Positions 6,930 through 16,135 of a DNA stretch of 40,714 bases are shown in pieces (the first letter of the stretch is position 1; each line of letters starts with the position of its first letter). The notes beneath the pieces are model-generated. The model ran no database searches, was not told where the DNA came from, and saw only the letters and a list, made by a program, of their open reading frames with translations. Made by a program: the position numbers and the translations under genes. This DNA comes from Oligosphaeraceae bacterium (GTDB lineage Bacteria > Verrucomicrobiota > Lentisphaeria > Oligosphaerales > Oligosphaeraceae), in the NCBI GenBank assembly GCA_012799725.1, contig JAAZKR010000199.1, forward strand, positions 1 to 40,714. Reading direction: 5' to 3'.

Positions 6930-7484
6930 ATGCACAACGGTATAAAAGAGATCGCGATTCGCGTTAAGGAACTTAGGGAACTCAATGAGATATCAGCCGC
7001 TGAAATGGCCGCTGCTATAGATATGAGCGAGCAGCTCTATCTTGCCTTTGAAGCCGGTCAGGAGGATATTTCGGCCAGTTCTCTCTACGAAGTGGCTCAA
7101 AAACTCGGAGTTGACTTGGCGTTGTTGCTGACCGGTGATATGCCCAGGATGAGCAGCTTCAGCGTCACCCGTAAAGGCAAGGGCGTTGCAGTAGAACGGC
7201 GCAGGCAATATCAGTATCAGGCTTTGGCCGCCAATTTTACCAATAAGAAAGCCGAGCCATTTGTGGTCACTGTGCAGCCTAAGCCGGAAGGCGTGCAACC
7301 TAGCCTGAACCAACATCCCGGTCAGGAGATGAATTATATGCTTGAGGGCCGCATGAAAATATTTATCTGCGGTAATGAGCTGGTCTTGGAAGAGGGCGAT
7401 AGTATCTTTTATGATTCTTCCAACCCACACGGCATGCTTGCTATGGATGGCAAAGCGGCCAAGTTTATCGCCATTATCATGTGA
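6930..7484 (+). CDS. XRE-family regulator with C-terminal cupin domain
   Basis: A small predicted transcription factor. Residues 1-65 form an XRE-type helix-turn-helix (RVKELRELNEISAAEMAAAI then DMSEQLYLAFEAGQEDISAS). The C-terminal half (about 105-184) is a cupin barrel (LNQHPGQEMNYMLEGRMKIF then LEEGDSIFYDSSNPHGM) that probably binds a small metabolite or metal. It has the usual length, and GGAGG precedes the ATG at 6930. The gene lies 127 bp before an acyl-CoA synthetase on the same strand. This pairing of cupin regulator and AMP-forming ligase suggests that it controls use of an organic acid, but the ligand cannot be read from sequence. Confidence 0.85.
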   Translation: MHNGIKEIAIRVKELRELNEISAAEMAAAIDMSEQLYLAFEAGQEDISASSLYEVAQKLGVDLALLLTGDMPRMSSFSVTRKGKGVAVERRRQYQYQALAANFTNKKAEPFVVTVQPKPEGVQPSLNQHPGQEMNYMLEGRMKIFICGNELVLEEGDSIFYDSSNPHGMLAMDGKAAKFIAIIM

Positions 7485-7611
7485 GCAGGGTTCATTTGTG
7501 ATTGCAGATATTGTGTCATTTTGGTCTGCTTGCTCCTAAAGCAATAAGCCCAGTGGCACCGGTGAAGGCGCCACAATCGGAAAACAAGCGCCCATTACGT
7601 AAGGGAAAATC

Positions 7612-9276
7612 ATGTCGTTGTTACATAAATACTTGGAAAAAACTGAGTTTTCCTCATATGAGGATTTCCGGCGCAATTTCCGGTTAATTATACCGGATAA
7701 TTTTAACTTCGCTTATGATGTGCTTGATGTCTATGCCGAGCAGGAGCCACAACGCTGTGCTTTAGTCTGGACAGATGATACCCACAAGCAAGACATGCGC
7801 CTGACTTTCGAGCAGTTGCAGAAGAGTTGCAATCGTCTCGCCAATCTATTCAGGCAGCAGGGCATAGGCAAAGGCGATCCGATTTTGCTTGTTCTCAAGG
7901 GACGCCACGAGTTTTGGCCTGCTCTTCTGGCCTTGCATAAATTAGGCGCTATCGCTATTCCGGCTACTCACATGCTTAAGAAACATGATTTGAGTTATCG
8001 GTTGGAAAATGCCAATGTACGCGGTGTTATAGCAGTTTGCTCTGACGATTTACTTGAGCAAATAGAATTAGCGGAAGAAGAATCTCAGGCCCAGCTCAAA
8101 TGTAAGATTGCGGTGGGAAGCAAACGTCCAGGTTGGCTGAATTACGATGAAGAGCTAGCCAAGCAGTCCGATATTTTTGTCAGCCCGCCGAGAATCGAGC
8201 GCAATCAGAATTCGGATATTATGCTTATTTACTTTACCAGCGGCACGGCTGGCTTTCCGAAAATGGTGGCGCACAACTTCATTTATCCTCTAGCGCATAT
8301 TATTACGGCTAAATACTGGCAGGGCGTCGAGGAGGGCGGCTTGCACTATACTGTAGCAGATACGGGCTGGGCCAAGGCGGTCTGGGGCAAGATATATGGG
8401 CAATGGCTGGCCGGATCGGCGGTTTTCGTCTATGACTACGATAAATTCGAGGCTGGGCATCTGCTCAACGAAATCATTCGTAACAAGGTGACCAGCTTTT
8501 GTGCCCCACCTACTATTTACCGTTTTCTGGTCAAGGAGGAGCTGAGCAACTATGATCTGAGTTGTCTGCGTAGCGTAGTAGTAGCCGGCGAACCGCTTAA
8601 CCCCGAAGTCTATAATCGATTTTTAGAAAAAACCGGGTTGCCATTGAAAGAGGCTTACGGCCAGACCGAAATGGTGGCCAGCATCGCCAATTGGCCCTGG
8701 ATAGAGGCTAAACCGGGTTCTATGGGAAAGCCATCACCGGGATATCAAGTAGAATTGCTTGATGCCGAAGGTAATAAGGTAGAATTAGGTGAAGAAGGCG
8801 AAATGTGCCTGCGTACAGACCAGCAGCTGCCGCCGGGCATCTTTCTGGGGTATCACAGGGATGAGCAACTCACCAATAGCGTCTGGCATGACGGCTATTA
8901 TCATACTGGCGATGTCGCCTGGCAGGACGAGGAAGGGTATCTTTGGTTTGTGGGCAGAGCTGATGACGTCATCAAAAGCTCGGGCTATCGCATAGGCCCC
9001 TTCGAAGTAGAGAGCGTGCTTATGCAGCACCCGGCTGTAACCGAGTGTGCTATCACCGGGGTGCCTGATCCGGTGCGCGGACAGATCGTCAAGGCTACCA
9101 TCGTGCTTAGCCGGGGATATGTTGCCAGCGAGGAGCTTAAACGCGAACTGCAAAGCTTCGTCAAAGAAAACACTGCACCATATAAGTACCCGCGAGTTGT
9201 GGAATTCGTCGAGGCCATGCCCAAAACCATCAGTGGCAAAATCCGACGTGTGGCCTTGAGAGAGGAAGATGAGTAA
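7612..9276 (+). CDS. AMP-forming acyl-CoA synthetase (ACSM-like)
   Basis: Activates a carboxylic acid to its acyl-AMP and then acyl-CoA. The ANL superfamily motifs are present: phosphate-binding YFTSGTAGFPKM, EAYGQTEMV (A5), YHTGDVAWQDEEGYLWFVGR (A7/A8 hinge) and the C-terminal lysine in PKTISGKIRR. The string DTGWAKAVWGKIYGQWLAGS is typical of medium-chain acyl-CoA synthetases. The N-terminal segment, with PDNFNFAYDVLD, also fits that group rather than acetyl-CoA synthetase. It has 554 residues. The ATG at 7612 follows a purine-rich AAGGGAAA. The substrate is probably a short, branched, medium-chain or aryl acid; the exact one is unknown. Confidence 0.85.
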   Translation: MSLLHKYLEKTEFSSYEDFRRNFRLIIPDNFNFAYDVLDVYAEQEPQRCALVWTDDTHKQDMRLTFEQLQKSCNRLANLFRQQGIGKGDPILLVLKGRHEFWPALLALHKLGAIAIPATHMLKKHDLSYRLENANVRGVIAVCSDDLLEQIELAEEESQAQLKCKIAVGSKRPGWLNYDEELAKQSDIFVSPPRIERNQNSDIMLIYFTSGTAGFPKMVAHNFIYPLAHIITAKYWQGVEEGGLHYTVADTGWAKAVWGKIYGQWLAGSAVFVYDYDKFEAGHLLNEIIRNKVTSFCAPPTIYRFLVKEELSNYDLSCLRSVVVAGEPLNPEVYNRFLEKTGLPLKEAYGQTEMVASIANWPWIEAKPGSMGKPSPGYQVELLDAEGNKVELGEEGEMCLRTDQQLPPGIFLGYHRDEQLTNSVWHDGYYHTGDVAWQDEEGYLWFVGRADDVIKSSGYRIGPFEVESVLMQHPAVTECAITGVPDPVRGQIVKATIVLSRGYVASEELKRELQSFVKENTAPYKYPRVVEFVEAMPKTISGKIRRVALREEDE

Positions 9277-9375
9277 TACATAAATAGGATTGATTAGCTG
9301 ATAAAGTGCCAGGTTTTGTGAAGAATACGAACAATTTTAGTCATTTGTCAATCTGAGCGCGGCCTGTCAGGAATC

Positions 9376-9419
9376 CAACCCAATAAATTTTCCGCGTTTC
9401 TGTAGGAAAATATGGGTTG
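9376..9419 (+). other. Long bipartite stem-loop ahead of the ABC ATPase
   Basis: CAACCCA (9376-9382) pairs with TGGGTTG (9413-9419), and inside it ATTTTCC (9387-9393) pairs with GGAAAAT (9405-9411). The arms are joined by a 4-nt/1-nt internal loop and capped by an 11-nt loop. No T run follows. It lies in a 251-bp spacer (9277-9527) without any gene, 108 bp before the next start codon. It could be a leader structure or a protein-binding palindrome. Confidence 0.5.
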
Positions 9420-9527
9420 CAGGTGTCGGTTCATTCCAAGATTTCCGTGAGCTCCATACTCTTATTTCAGCTTCCAAACTTCATATCACAAGATTTCGGA
9501 TATTAACGATTAGCTCGGACTTGTTTT

Positions 9528-10499
9528 ATGGTGAAAGAACCTGCCTTATTAGAAGTGCGTGACTTGTCGGTAGCCTTCGATACAGAGGACGGCATCCTCA
9601 AGGCAGTGAACCATGTCAGCTTTAGTCTGCGTGCAGGGCAGGTTCTCGGTCTGGTTGGCGAGTCCGGTTGCGGCAAGTCGGTCAGTGCCATGAGCATTGC
9701 CAGGCTTATCCCACAACCACCTGGTCGCATCAGCTCCGGTGAAATATATTTTCAGGGACGGGATATTTTAAAGCTATCTATCGCAGAGTTGCGTAAAATA
9801 AGAGGACGTGACATTGCGATGATATTCCAGGAGCCAATGACTGCTCTTTCGCCTCTGCATCGCATTGAAAAACAGCTTGCTGAGGTCTTTCAGATACATA
9901 CTCAATGCGGTGAAGACGAAATACGACAGCGTAGCCTGGAGATGCTCGCCAAAGTAGGCATAGCTGATCCCGAGCTTTGCTTGCGTAGCTATCCGTACGA
10001 GCTTTCCGGAGGCATGCGCCAGCGCGTTATGATTGCCATGGCTTTGCTTTTGGAGCCGGCCTTGCTCATAGCCGATGAGCCCACTACCGCCCTGGATGTT
10101 ACCATACAGGCACAGATATTGGATTTGCTCAAAGACCTCATGACCCGTGACAGCGCTCTATTGCTGATCACTCATGATATGGGTGTGGTCTGGCAGGTCT
10201 GTGATCATGTGGCCGTGATGTATGCTTCTTATATTGTGGAAAATGCGCCGGTAGATGAGTTGTTCGCTAATCCGGCACACCCCTATACGCAGGGTCTGCT
10301 CGCTTCCATACCCAGCTTGCAAAAAGAAGGCGCTCCCCTGCAACACATACCCGGGCAGGTGCCCAGTCCGCTTAATCTGCCGGAGGGCTGTCCATTTGCG
10401 CCACGCTGCCCTAAATGCATAGATAAATGCTTGAGGCAGAGACCGGAGCTTGAAGCTAAAGGTGTAGACGGACACTTGGTGGCCTGCTGGCAGGCCTAA
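9528..10499 (+). CDS. Peptide/nickel-type ABC transporter ATPase (DppD/OppD family)
   Basis: ATP-binding subunit for uptake of peptides or related solutes, acting on the inner face of the membrane. In order it has Walker A GESGCGKS (K50), Q-loop [15 protein letters not shown], signature LSGGMRQR (159-166), Walker [13 protein letters not shown] (D183, E184) and H-loop H216. The C-terminal oligopeptide/dipeptide extension carries clustered cysteines ([14 protein letters not shown]). At 323 residues it is typical of DppD/OppD. No binding protein, permease or DppF partner is adjacent, so it is an orphan subunit whose transporter must be encoded elsewhere. The first ATG, at 9528, has no clear ribosome-binding site. 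Confidence 0.88.
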   Translation: MVKEPALLEVRDLSVAFDTEDGILKAVNHVSFSLRAGQVLGLVGESGCGKSVSAMSIARLIPQPPGRISSGEIYFQGRDILKLSIAELRKIRGRDIAMIFQEPMTALSPLHRIEKQLAEVFQIHTQCGEDEIRQRSLEMLAKVGIADPELCLRSYPYELSGGMRQRVMIAMALLLEPALLIADEPTTALDVTIQAQILDLLKDLMTRDSALLLITHDMGVVWQVCDHVAVMYASYIVENAPVDELFANPAHPYTQGLLASIPSLQKEGAPLQHIPGQVPSPLNLPEGCPFAPRCPKCIDKCLRQRPELEAKGVDGHLVACWQA

Positions 10500-10562
10500 G
10501 CCGCGTTAATTTTAGCCTCTTGGCGGTTAGCAACTGTATGACTGTGACTTATATGAGTGTTT

Positions 10563-10979
10563 TTAAGCGCCTATGATTTTGACCAGGACTCTTTTGCGGC
10601 GTTTACCATCCAGTTCGTAATAGAATATTTGTTCCCAGGGGCCCAGGTCCAGCTTGCCATCGGTGATGGCGACCACTACTTCCCGTCCCATGATGGTACG
10701 TTTGAGATGTGCATCGGCATTATCTTCATAGCCATTATGCCTGTATTGACTGTAGGGTTTTTCCGGTGCTAATTTTTCCAGCCAGGTTTCAAAGTCTTGA
10801 TGCAGGCCGCCCTCGTTGTCATTGATGAAGACAGAGGCGGTGATATGCATGGCATTGCAGAGCAACAGGCCTTCCTTGATGCCGGACTCACGCAGACAGG
10901 CCTCGATCTCCGGTTGTATGTGGATGATCTGGCGGCGTTGCGGGGCATTAAACCAAAGTTCTTTGCGATAAGTTTTCAT
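10563..10979 (-). CDS. yjbQ: YjbQ/UPF0047 family protein
   Basis: A 138-residue cytoplasmic protein of the widespread YjbQ family. Weak thiamine-phosphate-synthase-like activity has been reported for some members, but the physiological role is unsettled. Family signatures are [20 protein letters not shown] and [20 protein letters not shown] followed by [14 protein letters not shown], with conserved His, Asn, Glu and Asp residues. The ATG is 1 bp after the dedA-like stop, and its ribosome-binding site GGAGG lies inside the end of that gene, so translation is coupled. It converges with the ABC ATPase gene across a 63-bp gap. Confidence 0.9.
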   Translation of the reverse strand: MKTYRKELWFNAPQRRQIIHIQPEIEACLRESGIKEGLLLCNAMHITASVFINDNEGGLHQDFETWLEKLAPEKPYSQYRHNGYEDNADAHLKRTIMGREVVVAITDGKLDLGPWEQIFYYELDGKRRKRVLVKIIGA

Positions 10980-10980
10980 G

Positions 10981-11676
10981 TCAATCCTCCAATTCTTCGG
11001 ATGCTTCTCTTGTATTTAGGCGCATAATGCGTTTGTGAATGAAAATATAACCCGTTGCCAGAAGCAGCAGGGCCAGGAGCAGCCAAGGCGTGTGAGCGTG
11101 AATGATTTCCTTGCCACGTTGTACCATTTGCAGATAACTCATATCTGCCGCCAAATGCCCGAAGTATGCGCCTATGGCTAAAAGTACCAGACACCAAAGG
11201 CCGGCACCGGCTGCCGTTAAAATACTGAAACGACAGAAATTCATGCGGCAGAGCCCCGCCGGTATGGAAATAAGCTGCCGGATGCCTGGCAATAGCCGGC
11301 AAACAAAGGTGGCCGGCTCACCATATTCCAGAAAAACTTCATCAACCCTGTCCAAAGTAGCGTTTGAGAGAAAAAAGTATTTGCCGTATTGGCGCAGGAA
11401 AGGGCGCCCTAATTTCACAGCCAGGGCATAGTTGACATAAGCGCCGGCCAAGGAACCCAAAACACCTGCCAGAAGAGCCAAGCTCATGTCTAAATTAACT
11501 ATGCCGGAACTGAGTTCGCCGCGCCAAGCCAAAAAACCGGCAGGGATCATCACTACTTCGCTGGGAAAAGGAATGAAGGAACTCTCCACGGTCATGAAGA
11601 AAAAGATGAGTAGAAAACCCCAAGTTGAAGCATGAGCCGCTAAGGCCTCAATGTAAATGGCGAAAGTCTCAGTCAT
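10981..11676 (-). CDS. DedA family inner-membrane protein
   Basis: A 231-residue polytopic membrane protein of the DedA/SNARE-associated family. Members are linked to lipid carrier or phospholipid recycling and membrane homeostasis. Hydrophobic segments are seen near the N-terminus ([20 protein letters not shown]), around 65-85, 140-165 and 200-220. The family motifs [10 protein letters not shown] and [17 protein letters not shown] are present; the second includes the conserved Arg and Gly of the re-entrant loop. The stop is 1 bp from yjbQ. The ATG at 11676 lies inside a TGACCACTGACCCATGAC simple repeat that resembles the leader of the lipoprotein gene at 26739. Confidence 0.9.
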   Translation of the reverse strand: MTETFAIYIEALAAHASTWGFLLIFFFMTVESSFIPFPSEVVMIPAGFLAWRGELSSGIVNLDMSLALLAGVLGSLAGAYVNYALAVKLGRPFLRQYGKYFFLSNATLDRVDEVFLEYGEPATFVCRLLPGIRQLISIPAGLCRMNFCRFSILTAAGAGLWCLVLLAIGAYFGHLAADMSYLQMVQRGKEIIHAHTPWLLLALLLLATGYIFIHKRIMRLNTREASEELED

Positions 11677-11836
11677 GGGTCAGTGGTCAATGGCGTGTGG
11701 ACAGTGTGGACAAGACATGGGTGTTTTAGGGTTATCGGTGCCAGTTCTGTAGCGGTGCATACTTGCGCCACATCCCCCTGAATCTCTGTGGGAGCTGCAA
11801 ATCCTCAGTCGGTCCTTGCTGTGCGATACAAGCTTT

Positions 11837-13489
11837 TTATGCTTTCTGCTTTGCGGCCCAGAGTGCTAGTTCTTCGCGGTTGATCTTGGCGTTGTGGCGC
11901 AGATCCACCGGCAGTTCCGGGTGGAAGAAAACCTTTTTTATTTCGGCGGTCAGGCTGTTTTTAGCTAGCGCGGCCAGCACGGTTTCTTGATCCAGCCGGG
12001 CATTTTTTTCCAGTTCAATAACAATGGCCGGGCATTGCCTTGGTTTTGAGCCCATGCCTACCAAGGCGCTGCGTCTTACGCCCTTGATTTGGTTGACTAT
12101 AGTCTCGCAGGGTATGCTGAACAAGGTTTTGGTTTGGTTTTGTTGGTCTAAGAATTCGACCCTATGCGACTTGCGCCCGCAAAACCAGAATCTGCCCTGT
12201 CCGTCAAAGTATCCCAAGTCGCCGATTCTATGCCAGAGTTTGTCACCATCGTGGATTTTAGCCAGTTTATTGGCCTCGGGCTGACTGTAGTACTCTCTAG
12301 TGACACAAGGCCCACTGACACAGAGTTCCCCTATCTGTCCGGGCGGCAGTATCTCCGTATCCTGCATAGTAGCGACGGGGGCATCGCTGATAGCGATGAT
12401 GCAGCCCTCTATTTCGCTGATCGGCTTGCCTACGCAAACGCCATTGCCGGCCAGGTTCCTCTCTTTTGTGCTTTCCTCAAGCATTTCACTGCCTTTGAAA
12501 TTAGCGACGGGCAGAGATTCGGTGGCACCATAGGGGGTATAGGTCTCAGCGCCTTTGGGCAGGATGCTGAAGAGCCTTTCATGCAACGCAGCCGGCACCG
12601 GTGCACCTGCCATAATGATGCGGCGCAGGCCGGGCAGCTTCAGTTGTTTCTTGCAGGCATATCTGGAAACGCTGTCCCAGAGCGCCGGCGAACCAAAGGA
12701 ATAGGTTACCGGCATGTTGTGCAAAGCTTCCAAGATGCGTTCCGGATTCACCGAAGCCGGTCGGCTCGGATTCATGTCCGGTATGAGCACCGCCGCGCCT
12801 AAGGCCAGGCTGAAGAGCGAAAAAAGCGGGAAACAGGCCAAGTCCATTTCGCCGGGTTTGATGTCGTATTCACGTCTTAGCAGCCGTACCTGGGTCTGGA
12901 AGACCTCATGCGTATAGCAGACCCCTTTTGCCGGCCCGGTGCTGCCGGAAGTAAAAAGCACCGCCGCCAGCGCCTCGGGTTCCGGTTTGAAAAGTGGGAA
13001 TGCGCCCGGCTTGCCACGTAGCTCAGAGAGGGTTTTACCCGACCAGAAGCGCCACTTGCCAAGGGTGATATTGATCTTTACTGATTTGAAGTAACGACGG
13101 CAGAAAATCCGCAGCAGCTGAGCTTGCGGCAATCCCAGGAATGCTTCCGGCTGCATGTTATGCACCGCTTTGAGAAAACCTGGCCAGCCCATGCCCGGGT
13201 CTATAAGTATGGGTATTGCGCCGATCTTGAAAATGGCGAAGAACAGGCCGTAAAATTCCAGAGAAGGGCGTATCATGAGTAGGGTTTTCATGCCTGGACG
13301 CAGGCCTTGATTGTACAAGGCCCAGGCATAGTAGTCACTTTGCTCTTTGAGTTGGGCAAAAGTTAAGTGCGTGTATGCTACTCTGCCCTGTGCGTCCCGG
13401 CCTTGGGGGAAATACACTGCGCCTTGACGTGGCTGATGCAGAGCTTGATCATCTAATAAAATTGCTATGTTTATATTGGCGGAAGACAT
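11837..13489 (-). CDS. oleC: OleC-like AMP-dependent synthetase
   Basis: An ANL-superfamily enzyme of the OleC group. The characterised members turn beta-hydroxy acids into beta-lactones in long-chain olefin synthesis; they were earlier annotated as fatty acid CoA ligases. Group signatures are MKTLLMIRPSLEFYGLFFAI, ILIDPGMGWPGFLKAV, phosphate loop LFTSGSTGPAKGV, FWFCGRKSHRVEFLD and C-terminal DLRHNAKINREELALWA with the catalytic Lys. The frame extends to a TTG at 13534, but the ATG at 13489 gives MSSANINIAILLD, which aligns with the usual family start. It has 550 residues. No oleA, oleB or oleD is nearby. A fatty acid CoA ligase role is the alternative. Confidence 0.75.
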   Translation of the reverse strand: MSSANINIAILLDDQALHQPRQGAVYFPQGRDAQGRVAYTHLTFAQLKEQSDYYAWALYNQGLRPGMKTLLMIRPSLEFYGLFFAIFKIGAIPILIDPGMGWPGFLKAVHNMQPEAFLGLPQAQLLRIFCRRYFKSVKINITLGKWRFWSGKTLSELRGKPGAFPLFKPEPEALAAVLFTSGSTGPAKGVCYTHEVFQTQVRLLRREYDIKPGEMDLACFPLFSLFSLALGAAVLIPDMNPSRPASVNPERILEALHNMPVTYSFGSPALWDSVSRYACKKQLKLPGLRRIIMAGAPVPAALHERLFSILPKGAETYTPYGATESLPVANFKGSEMLEESTKERNLAGNGVCVGKPISEIEGCIIAISDAPVATMQDTEILPPGQIGELCVSGPCVTREYYSQPEANKLAKIHDGDKLWHRIGDLGYFDGQGRFWFCGRKSHRVEFLDQQNQTKTLFSIPCETIVNQIKGVRRSALVGMGSKPRQCPAIVIELEKNARLDQETVLAALAKNSLTAEIKKVFFHPELPVDLRHNAKINREELALWAAKQKA

Positions 13490-13554
13490 GGGGAAACGAT
13501 TTTCAATGGCTGTTTTCTGCGAATGCCAGCACAACCAAAATACATGCAGAAGAC

Positions 13555-13590
13555 GGGAGCGCAGAGTCCGGTAAGGCTACTGGCGCTCCC
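13555..13590 (-). other. Hairpin after frr
   Basis: GGGAGCGC (13555-13562) pairs with GCGCTCCC (13583-13590) with a 20-nt loop, downstream of the frr stop on the minus strand. There is no T run, so it is at best a weak or factor-dependent terminator or an mRNA-end stabiliser before the oleC-like gene. Confidence 0.45.
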
Positions 13591-13617
13591 AACGAAGGCA
13601 TCAAGAGAAGCCGGACA

Positions 13618-14181
13618 TTATACCTCCATCAGTTCGGCCTCTTTTTCCTCGAGCAGCTTATTGATCTGGTCAATATTTTTATCAGTAAGCTTTTGCACGT
13701 TATCGGTTTCGGTTTTGAGTTCGTCTTCAGTGACCACAGAGCTTTTTTCGGCTTTTTTCAATGCCTCATTCGCATCTCTTCTGGCATTGCGCACTTCTAT
13801 GCGAGCTTCTTCAGCGCGTTTACGCACCAGACGGCTCATGTCCTTGCGGCGCTCTTCGCTCAATTCCGGGATAGGCAGGCGCACCACCCGGCCGTCGCTC
13901 ACCGGGCTAATGCCCAGGTCTGAGGTTTGAATGGCTTTTTCTATGCTCTTCATGGCGCCTTGATCCCAAGGCTGAATAACCAGCAGCCTGGGTTCGGGCG
14001 CGGTGATGCTGGCAATATCTTTCAAACGGGTCTGCGTGCCATAGTATTCCACCATGAGACCTTCGACCAAAGCAGGTGAGGCCTTGCCGGTACGCACCGC
14101 TGCAAAGCTTTTCTGCATCATGTCAACCGCACGCTGCATGGCGGCTTCGGCTTGTTTCATTATTTGCTTGACTTCTGACAT
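13618..14181 (-). CDS. frr: Ribosome recycling factor
   Basis: Splits post-termination ribosomes together with EF-G. The 187 residues match the family. It is largely a three-helix bundle with a small domain, and conserved blocks are MQKSFAAVRTGKASPALVEG, VEYYGTQTRLKDIASI, LLVIQPWDQGAMKSIEKAIQ and the basic SEERRKDMSRLVRKRAEEAR helix. It lies 22 bp downstream of pyrH with an AAAGGAGT ribosome-binding site. In many bacteria the order is rpsB-tsf-pyrH-frr; here only the last two genes of that set are present. Confidence 0.97.
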   Translation of the reverse strand: MSEVKQIMKQAEAAMQRAVDMMQKSFAAVRTGKASPALVEGLMVEYYGTQTRLKDIASITAPEPRLLVIQPWDQGAMKSIEKAIQTSDLGISPVSDGRVVRLPIPELSEERRKDMSRLVRKRAEEARIEVRNARRDANEALKKAEKSSVVTEDELKTETDNVQKLTDKNIDQINKLLEEKEAELMEV

Positions 14182-14203
14182 AGTTACTCCTTTCGAGTGG
14201 GGT

Positions 14204-14929
14204 TTACGGTTCCTGGCCGACTATGGTGGCGTTGCTGAAGTCACCGCCTAAAATGGCGCTTAACAGACCGGCTTCACCAAATTTGAAGACTACAATGGGC
14301 ATATTGTTGTCCTGGCAAAGCGAAAAGGCGGTGGAGTCCATGACTTTCAAGCGCTTGGCCAGCGCTTCGGCAAAACTTATTCTTTCGTATCTGATCGCAT
14401 CGGGATATTTGAAAGGGTCTGCACTGTAGACACCATTGACCTTGGTTGCCTTGAAAACCGCATCAGCACCGATTTCACTGGCGCGCAGGGCAGCGGTGGT
14501 GTCGGTGGTAAAGAAGGGATGTCCGGTGCCGCCGGCAAAAATGACTACTTGCCCTTGCAGCAGTAATTTGTCTGCCTGGCGATAATCAAATGGTGGCAAC
14601 AGCCCTGGAATAGGCAGCGATGATTGCAGCTCACAGGATAGGCCTACATACTCCAGACCTTGGCGTATGGCCAGTGCGTTCATGCAGGTTCCCAGCATGC
14701 CGATATAGTCGGCGCAGTTGCGTTGCATGCCCAGCTTGGAGCCGACTTGGCCGCGGTAAATATTGCCCGCTCCGATAATCAGAGCCACTTCGCAGCCAGT
14801 GTCGCAGGCCTCTTTGATCAGACGGGCGCAGCGCAAGATGGCGTCCGGGTCCAAGCTGCCGTGCCCGCCTTGCAGAGCCTCGCCACTTAATTTCAGCAAA
14901 ATGCGCCTAAAAGAAGGAGCGCTAGACAT
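14204..14929 (-). CDS. pyrH: Uridylate kinase (UMP kinase)
   Basis: Phosphorylates UMP to UDP in pyrimidine nucleotide synthesis. The 241 residues belong to the amino-acid-kinase fold. Conserved elements are RRILLKLSGEALQGG at the N-terminus (ATP site), the glycine-rich segment EVALIIGAGNIYRG, ADYIGMLGTCMNALAI, VVIFAGGTGHPFFTTDTTAA and VMDSTAFSLCQDNNMPIVVF. The ATG at 14929 follows AAAGGA. A good sigma70 promoter stands 62-90 bp upstream, so pyrH and frr probably form one transcript. Confidence 0.97.
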   Translation of the reverse strand: MSSAPSFRRILLKLSGEALQGGHGSLDPDAILRCARLIKEACDTGCEVALIIGAGNIYRGQVGSKLGMQRNCADYIGMLGTCMNALAIRQGLEYVGLSCELQSSLPIPGLLPPFDYRQADKLLLQGQVVIFAGGTGHPFFTTDTTAALRASEIGADAVFKATKVNGVYSADPFKYPDAIRYERISFAEALAKRLKVMDSTAFSLCQDNNMPIVVFKFGEAGLLSAILGGDFSNATIVGQEP

Positions 14930-14990
14930 TGTATATATCCTTTCAAATGAAAATTAAAATTCAAAAACTCGAACAGTCGGAATCTGGCAC

Positions 14991-15019
14991 GTTATATAAA
15001 ACTTAAGACCTCTGGTCAA
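14991..15019 (-). promoter_or_regulatory. Promoter of pyrH-frr
   Basis: On the minus strand TTGACC (15014-15019) and TATAAC (14991-14996) are separated by exactly 17 bp. The AT-rich leader then runs to the pyrH ATG at 14929. The remainder of the 162-bp spacer up to the gspK-like stop shows no gene. Confidence 0.65.
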
Positions 15020-15091
15020 ATTAGCAAGTCGAAACCGATTTTTTGCCCTTGAAGCGTGCTGTTTGGCAGGCGTCACTTGCACTTGGTGCTG

Positions 15092-16123
15092 CTATTCAAG
15101 CATTCGTTCCCAGATCGCCATGGTTTCCTGTTTACGGTCGCTATAGCATGAGGCTCTGGATATATTCGTCTCACGTATGATTTTATACATGGCGTGCACG
15201 GAACGATCCGGCTCATAGGCCACGGCATATATCTGCGCCAGGTTGTTTTCGGTGAAATCGAAGTTGCTTTGCACTTGGCTCCACAGTTCTTCAGAGAGGC
15301 TTTCTGAGAGTTCCACACCTTCAGTTTCCCAAAGTTCTCTGGCTTGTAGTACCTCCTCCATGCCTATTTCATCCAGCCCCAGTATTCTGGCTATATCTGC
15401 ATTTGATGCTGAGAAGAACGAGGGCCTTGCATTTCTAGCTTGGGTTGGATAGCTCTTTCCACTGGGTGGCAGCACTGCTATTTCGCCGGGTATGGCATTT
15501 CTCCAGCCTGGCAGCCAATACAGTTCCGCCTTGAATTCCATGGCGCCATTTCGGGGTAGGGTGGGGAAGCCGTCAGCGGCATAATGTTCGGATTCCATGC
15601 CATTAAGCTTGTGCAGGTCGTCGTTGTCCATATAATCTTCCAGGATATCCAGGAAGACGTTTACCTCGTCAAGCAGTTCCGGTTCATCCTCGCCAATATT
15701 ATTGCGCAGGCTATCCGGTTGGTTCACCTTAAAACCCTCTTCTCCGGATGCGAGGAAGGTTTGCACCAGCCCATTATCCAAGTTATGCGGTCTGCGGTCC
15801 AACATCCATGGTTCGAATTCCATTGACTGTCTCATTTCGTCATCTTGGCTTTGTCCCAATCTTCTGTCACTGAACAAGCGTCGGTCGGTCAGGTGCATCC
15901 AGTAGCTTAGATCAGCACCCGATTCAGCTTGATAGCGCAGGCGTTGTTTTCGCGTAAGCAGCAAAGCCTCCTTGGAAATCAGCTCGGTGACCATCATCAG
16001 GTGCGCAATAAGCAGCATACAAACGCTCAACACGCCCAGCACCATAAGCAAAGCAGCGCCGGATTCAGAATTTGTCCCGGTCGTTTTTTTCATGATACGC
16101 ATCTTTTCTTGGGCGTTTTTCAC
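15092..16123 (-). CDS. gspK: GspK-like minor pseudopilin (type II secretion)
   Basis: Large tip pseudopilin expected to cap the type II secretion pseudopilus, which spans the inner membrane and periplasm. The leader is followed by ESG then AALLMVLGVLSVCMLLIAHL, the hydrophobic helix typical of GspK, which lacks the Glu at position +5 of other pilins. The rest is a large globular periplasmic domain of about 300 residues with many acidic residues. A GTG at 16123 is the likely start, 7 nt after GGAAAGG. The gene follows gspJ by 12 bp. At 343 residues its size fits the family. Divergence is high, so the call rests on leader, size and gene order. Confidence 0.75.
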   Translation of the reverse strand: MKNAQEKMRIMKKTTGTNSESGAALLMVLGVLSVCMLLIAHLMMVTELISKEALLLTRKQRLRYQAESGADLSYWMHLTDRRLFSDRRLGQSQDDEMRQSMEFEPWMLDRRPHNLDNGLVQTFLASGEEGFKVNQPDSLRNNIGEDEPELLDEVNVFLDILEDYMDNDDLHKLNGMESEHYAADGFPTLPRNGAMEFKAELYWLPGWRNAIPGEIAVLPPSGKSYPTQARNARPSFFSASNADIARILGLDEIGMEEVLQARELWETEGVELSESLSEELWSQVQSNFDFTENNLAQIYAVAYEPDRSVHAMYKIIRETNISRASCYSDRKQETMAIWERMLE

Positions 16124-16135
16124 GTTTGCCTTTCC

